Assembly: GCA_963675135.1 (NCBI GenBank)
Contig: OY776122.1
Span: 80,486,472 to 80,550,471, forward strand
Length of the DNA: 64,000 nt
Reading direction: 5' to 3'
Source of the DNA: Galeopsis tetrahit
Taxonomy: Eukaryota; Streptophyta; Magnoliopsida; Lamiales; Lamiaceae
This document shows positions 62,587 to 64,000 of this stretch, one piece after another. The position numbers were made by a program, and so were the translations under genes. Each line of letters starts with the position of its first letter. Position 1 is the first letter of the stretch. The notes under the pieces were generated by a model. It was not told the origin of the DNA and did not search any database. It saw only the letters and a list, made by a program, of their open reading frames with translations.

Positions 62587-64000
62587 ATGTCATCCTCCTC
62601 AGACTCCATATCCATGGAGAGTTCCACTTCCAACTCGTTTTCCATATTTCCCGTAACCGACCAAGCTTTGGAAGACAAAATTTCTGGTCCCTCGATCCTT
62701 ACTTCTGAGCGTGTTGCCTCTTTTATCCGTTCAGGGATCTTCCCCGCCGATTATTCCGTTAGGGTTGCCCATAGGAAAGAGCGCCCTAATTTTCCAGGTC
62801 ATAATACCTTAGCCTTTTGGGAGGCTCAACTAAAAGCGGGCCTCCGTTTCCCGATCCACCCCTATCTCTGTGAAATTTCCACCTATCTCCGCATACCTCT
62901 GAACCAGTTCACCCCCAATGCTATACGCGCAATGTTAGGCTTTTACATCCTGATGAAAGGAAACAGTGGGGATCCTTCAGCTCAACTCTTTCTAACTCAG
63001 TACGTGTGTAAGTTTGCAGACGGTTTTTTTTATGCTAGTGGTCGTACCTCCAGGACCGGCAAATTCATGGAAAAACTCCATGAAGGGGTCGAGGACTGGA
63101 AAGACTATTATTTCTTTGTTACAAACCCTCTTCCTTGGGAATTTCCTCATGAGGGGTGGATTTATGAAAATCCAGGGGTACCCCGTCCTCCTCTTTCCGT
63201 TTGTTCTACTTTAAACCTAGATGTTATGAATCATTTAAATGATAATGTCTCTGCCCATGGCTTTTTTGACGTGATGAGTATCTGTAAGAATCCTAGAGCC
63301 CTCTCTCATTTCGGTTTTGGTCGCCCCGATTATCCCCTAGGTCCCGACGATGGTAATATCATTTCCTTTTTTTGTATTGTCTTCAAAATTCACCTTGTTG
63401 TGATTGTTAACACCTTTTTCATGTTTCTTTGTGCAGCCATGAGTTGGCTAAATCAAATCTCCCGCGATGCCACTCCCCTCTCAATGGTTGCTAAGTCTCC
63501 GGCCCCTGAAAGTTCCTCAAAGGCTCAACTTCCTCTTTCCCCAGTGAAACCTGCCACCGGATCAGTCGCTAAACGTACCAGGTCATCCACTGAAAAGGCC
63601 TTGGTTTCCACATTGCCTCCAGTCTCTGATGCCTCTAGGAAGAAGAAGTCCAAGACCAAATCGTCTTTGCCTAATGTCGCTTCCGACGCTTCTGATGAGA
63701 TTAATGTCGATCATCTCCTGGCGTTCATAGAGCGTCATACTCCGACCCCTGCTATCGAGGCCCTTAACGCTCTGTCCCTCGAAGAGCGAGTTGTGCATGC
63801 CGCCCACAGCTTTACTCAGGTAGACTCTTCATGCAGATATATTTCTAGATAATTTAATAAGAAAAAAGTATACCTGTTTTACTTTTTTAGATTGTTCATT
63901 GTGTAGTTTGGTCTCCTATTCTCCAATGTGTCTGAACGAGCTCTCCAGTCCCTTCAGCTAGTGGATGATCTCCAAAGCCAGGTAGAGTTGGAGAAAGTAA
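62587..64000 (+). CDS. Plant gypsy-type transposon protein (PF04195-like), 5' part, runs off window
   Basis: Exons inferred at 62587-63352, 63437-63819 and 63907 to beyond 64000. Both introns have GT-AG ends and branch-like T-rich 3' ends, and all joins are in phase. The first intron (84 bp) is open in frame, so its retention would insert 28 hydrophobic residues. Residues about 55-215 match the plant 'putative gypsy type transposon' domain: FPGHNTLAFWEAQLKAGLRF, HPYLCEISTYLRIPLNQFTP, MLGFYILMKG, and a WKDYYFFV block. A serine/lysine-rich linker (RKKKSKTKSSLP) and the start of a coiled coil (ERALQSLQLVDDLQSQVELE) follow. This family is found next to or inside large plant retroelements; function unknown. 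Start chosen as the first ATG before the conserved domain. Confidence 0.75.

Overview
This is plant nuclear DNA, most likely from a dicot. The evidence is GT-AG introns, a nuclear copy of plastid atpI, several MITE-type foldback elements, a Mutator-like element with a 9-bp target duplication, and three very large Ty1/copia retrotransposons whose primer-binding sites match plant initiator tRNA-Met. I cannot name the species. Most of the window is transposable-element DNA. I support only two ordinary host genes, plus the start of one plant-transposon-type gene at the right edge.

Layout. 1-3810: a large inverted repeat with ~0.9 kb arms, a third copy of the arm, and minisatellite arrays. 3978-5475: three foldback or terminal-inverted-repeat elements. 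6741-7856: a Mutator-like element with a GC-rich interior and perfect 9-bp target duplications. 8658-36478: copia element A on the minus strand (1340-bp LTRs, target duplication GTTTA), split in its reverse transcriptase by copia element B on the plus strand (15318-29884, LTRs of 1942 and 1944 bp, target duplication TACTT). 36484-42800: an LTR-like piece with palindromic tandem repeats, a decayed copia RNase H fragment flanked by LTR scraps in opposite orientation, and two more inverted-repeat elements. 43251-45721: a three-exon gene for a protein with two ubiquitin-like domains and a coiled-coil tail, with a nuclear plastid insertion in intron 1. 47057-47311: a secreted six-cysteine peptide gene. 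47864-61016: copia element C on the plus strand, same family as A. 62587 to the window end: a multi-exon gene of the plant gypsy-type transposon protein class.

Elements A, B and C share the plan LTR, PBS, gag, protease-integrase-RT-RNase H, ~0.7-0.9 kb spacer, a very long sense-strand ORF3, PPT, LTR. This fits the SIRE/Maximus lineage, whose third ORF is usually called env-like; I see no signal peptide or membrane helix in any of the three ORF3s. All three copies are young (about 0.4-0.5% LTR divergence by eye), yet none is autonomous. A has gag nonsense codons and B inside it. B lacks the integrase core. C has three nonsense codons in pol and a DSG-to-DIG change in the protease.

The most interesting signals lie in ORF3. 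All three elements carry, about 1.0-1.6 kb upstream of the 3' LTR, an internal exact copy of the 13-base polypurine core found at the 3' PPT (a candidate central PPT). The bases around the two PPTs are complementary to each other over 13 nt (12 of 13 in B, with one compensating change). A and C also share a 76-codon alternative-frame ORF inside ORF3.
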